This document shows positions 5,472-6,647 of a stretch of 6,647 bases of DNA, piece by piece. The notes under the pieces are model-generated. The model was given only the letters and a program-made list of their open reading frames with translations. It was not told where the DNA came from and made no database searches. Positions within the stretch are counted from its first letter, which is position 1. Every line of letters begins with the position of its first letter. The position numbers and the translations under genes were made by a program. The stretch comes from Candidatus Latescibacterota bacterium (GTDB lineage Bacteria; Latescibacterota; 4484-107; B68-G9), in contig DTXA01000120.1 in NCBI GenBank assembly GCA_012962735.1, positions 1 through 6,647 of the forward strand. The letters run 5' to 3'.

Positions 5472-5507
5472 GCCACGACAAACGCTCAACGCAACAACGC
5501 CGCAACG

Positions 5508-6647
5508 TTAAAATGTCGCCCTCACCTCCATCCTGGCCGTGTGCGAGGCCCTCCTGCCCGGCCACTTCCGGCCCGTATAGGATAGGGAGAGGGTTGTGAA
5601 GCGGCTCACGTTACGGCTCAGCCTCAGGGCCCACTCTAAGTTCAATCCGGCCCTCCTGCCTCGGGCCATCTCATAGGGGATGTTCGAAGGAGCCCACACC
5701 CAGGTCGCCTTCACGTATCCCCATACACCCGAGTCTCCCCGAGAGTACTCCCCCTCCGGCCGGACCGCTACGTAGTCCGCCCGGATGTCCCTTTCGAGCT
5801 CCCCCTCCCTCCCCACCTCCACCTTTCCCCCGATCCTTCCTCCCCCGAACCGGAGGGAGTACCTACCTGAAAAGCTTCCCCCGGAGATGCGATAGTCCTC
5901 GAAGGGGGTATGCCTTTCCCTGCGGCCTCTTTTAACCTCGGCCTCCACCTCAGCCCTCCCCTGGAAGAGCCGCAGCCGTGCACCGACCTCCCTGAGGCTT
6001 TCCCGTCGCTCCCCCCCCTCGAACGAGCGGTCGAGCTCGTGCTCCCCCCGGTAGAAGGCCCTTATGGACCCCCACCGGCTTCCCCGGAAGAGCTCTAAGG
6101 CTTGATCCAGGGAGAGCCGCCTTTTCAGGACCCCCCCCTCCCTCAGCCTGCCCCAGGTCCCATAGGCAGATATCTCGGAGCTGAAGGGTATCCTCCAACG
6201 GGGGTCGAGGCGAAATCGAAGCCCGAGCCGGTCCTCCCGCACCGGCCTGTAAGAGCGCACGGGGGCGAGATAGCGTATATAATCCCCCTCCGGGTCTGGG
6301 AAGAACTCCCCTTCCTCCCGCGTCCCATCTCCGTCCCTGTCCTCCCAGGAGTACCCCCCCCTTCCCGGTCCCACGTACAGGAAAGTCTCCTCCCGTCCCG
6401 GCAGGCGCCGGTCCGACCGCTCTCCGTCGAGCGAGAGCACCAGGGTCCTCTCCAAGAGCGGGAGGTGCAGCCGGACCCATCCTGAGGAAGTGACATGGGG
6501 CCTCCCACCCTCCTCCAACATGTTCCTGCGGATGTACCCCCCCTTTAAGGACCGGTTCCGGTCGGCGACCTCAAGCCGGGCGCGGAACCAGGTCGATGAG
6601 GCCGTGGCGGGCCGGACATCCCCCCTCCTTCCGTATCCCACCTCGCC
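5508..6647 (-). CDS. C-terminal part of a large outer-membrane beta-barrel protein (5' end outside window)
   Basis: The frame is open through the right edge, giving at least 379 residues with no start visible. It alternates polar and hydrophobic residues in many short strands (for example LGLRFRL 141-147, ARLRLF 223-228, AEVEAEV 232-238, TTLSLSYTG 351-359) and ends ARMEVRATF, the barrel C-terminal signature with final Phe. An acidic loop DRDGDGTREEGE (103-114) matches the 12-residue EF-hand calcium pattern (D1, D3, D5, G6, E12) and is followed by PDPEGDYIRYLAPVRSYRPV. I recall loops of this type in large barrel proteins of poorly studied diderm phyla, but cannot name a family. Arginine is extreme (67 of 379) against 6 lysines, and there is no cysteine. 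Three 8-G runs lie in frame. It is followed directly by the Omp85 gene. The function is unknown; surface or transport roles are possible. Confidence 0.82.
   Translation of the reverse strand, partial: GEVGYGRRGDVRPATASSTWFRARLEVADRNRSLKGGYIRRNMLEEGGRPHVTSSGWVRLHLPLLERTLVLSLDGERSDRRLPGREETFLYVGPGRGGYSWEDRDGDGTREEGEFFPDPEGDYIRYLAPVRSYRPVREDRLGLRFRLDPRWRIPFSSEISAYGTWGRLREGGVLKRRLSLDQALELFRGSRWGSIRAFYRGEHELDRSFEGGERRESLREVGARLRLFQGRAEVEAEVKRGRRERHTPFEDYRISGGSFSGRYSLRFGGGRIGGKVEVGREGELERDIRADYVAVRPEGEYSRGDSGVWGYVKATWVWAPSNIPYEMARGRRAGLNLEWALRLSRNVSRFTTLSLSYTGRKWPGRRASHTARMEVRATF

Noticed and set aside
4099..6647. Type Vb two-partner secretion (TpsA/TpsB) pair
   Set aside because: The neighbour of the Omp85 protein looks like a barrel with terminal Phe, not a beta-helical haemagglutinin-like exoprotein with a TPS domain, at least in the visible part.

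Overview
The window comes from a bacterium with an outer membrane. Two adjacent minus-strand genes encode beta-barrel proteins ending in the terminal phenylalanine typical of outer-membrane barrels, and one is a POTRA-barrel (Omp85/BamA/TamA superfamily) protein. The DNA is GC-rich, with frequent AGG arginine and ATA isoleucine codons, a codon choice often seen in thermophiles. The barrel proteins are of a type I associate with candidate or little-cultured diderm phyla, but I cannot name a species or phylum. Nothing here marks a phage, plasmid, IS element or CRISPR array. I found no tRNA or rRNA and no convincing intrinsic terminator.

Layout. (1) Positions 1-142 hold the first codons of a minus-strand gene cut by the left edge, probably a secreted or membrane protein (MGRIMALACVV...). 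(2) Positions 143-410 are a divergent control region with a good sigma-70-like promoter on each strand (TTGACG-17-TATATT leftward, TTGTCG-17-TATATT rightward), several inverted repeats and a 12-bp palindrome over the predicted rightward start site. (3) Positions 411-3557 are a tight plus-strand operon: phosphomannomutase/phosphoglucomutase, RdgB/HAM1-type XTP/dITP pyrophosphatase (starts in a 4-nt GTGA overlap) and an Eis-like GNAT acetyltransferase (1 nt after the preceding stop). (4) From the right edge, three minus-strand genes run leftward: the C-terminal 379 residues of a very arginine-rich barrel protein with an EF-hand-like loop, a two-POTRA Omp85-family protein, and a 147-residue protein resembling a free-standing tyrosine-recombinase core-binding domain. 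The two gene blocks converge with a single base between their stop codons.

How the genes fit together. The plus-strand operon mixes sugar-phosphate metabolism (precursors for cell-surface polysaccharide), nucleotide-pool sanitation and an acyl-transfer enzyme of unknown substrate. It looks like a housekeeping cluster rather than one pathway. The minus-strand block is an envelope module: a barrel protein followed directly by an Omp85 protein, the class that inserts or exports proteins at the outer membrane. The small recombinase-like protein may simply ride on that transcript. I see no clear new defence or mobile system. The most unusual points are the barrel/Omp85 pairing, the 8-G runs confined to those two genes, the solitary core-binding-like protein, and the palindrome-dense divergent promoter region.
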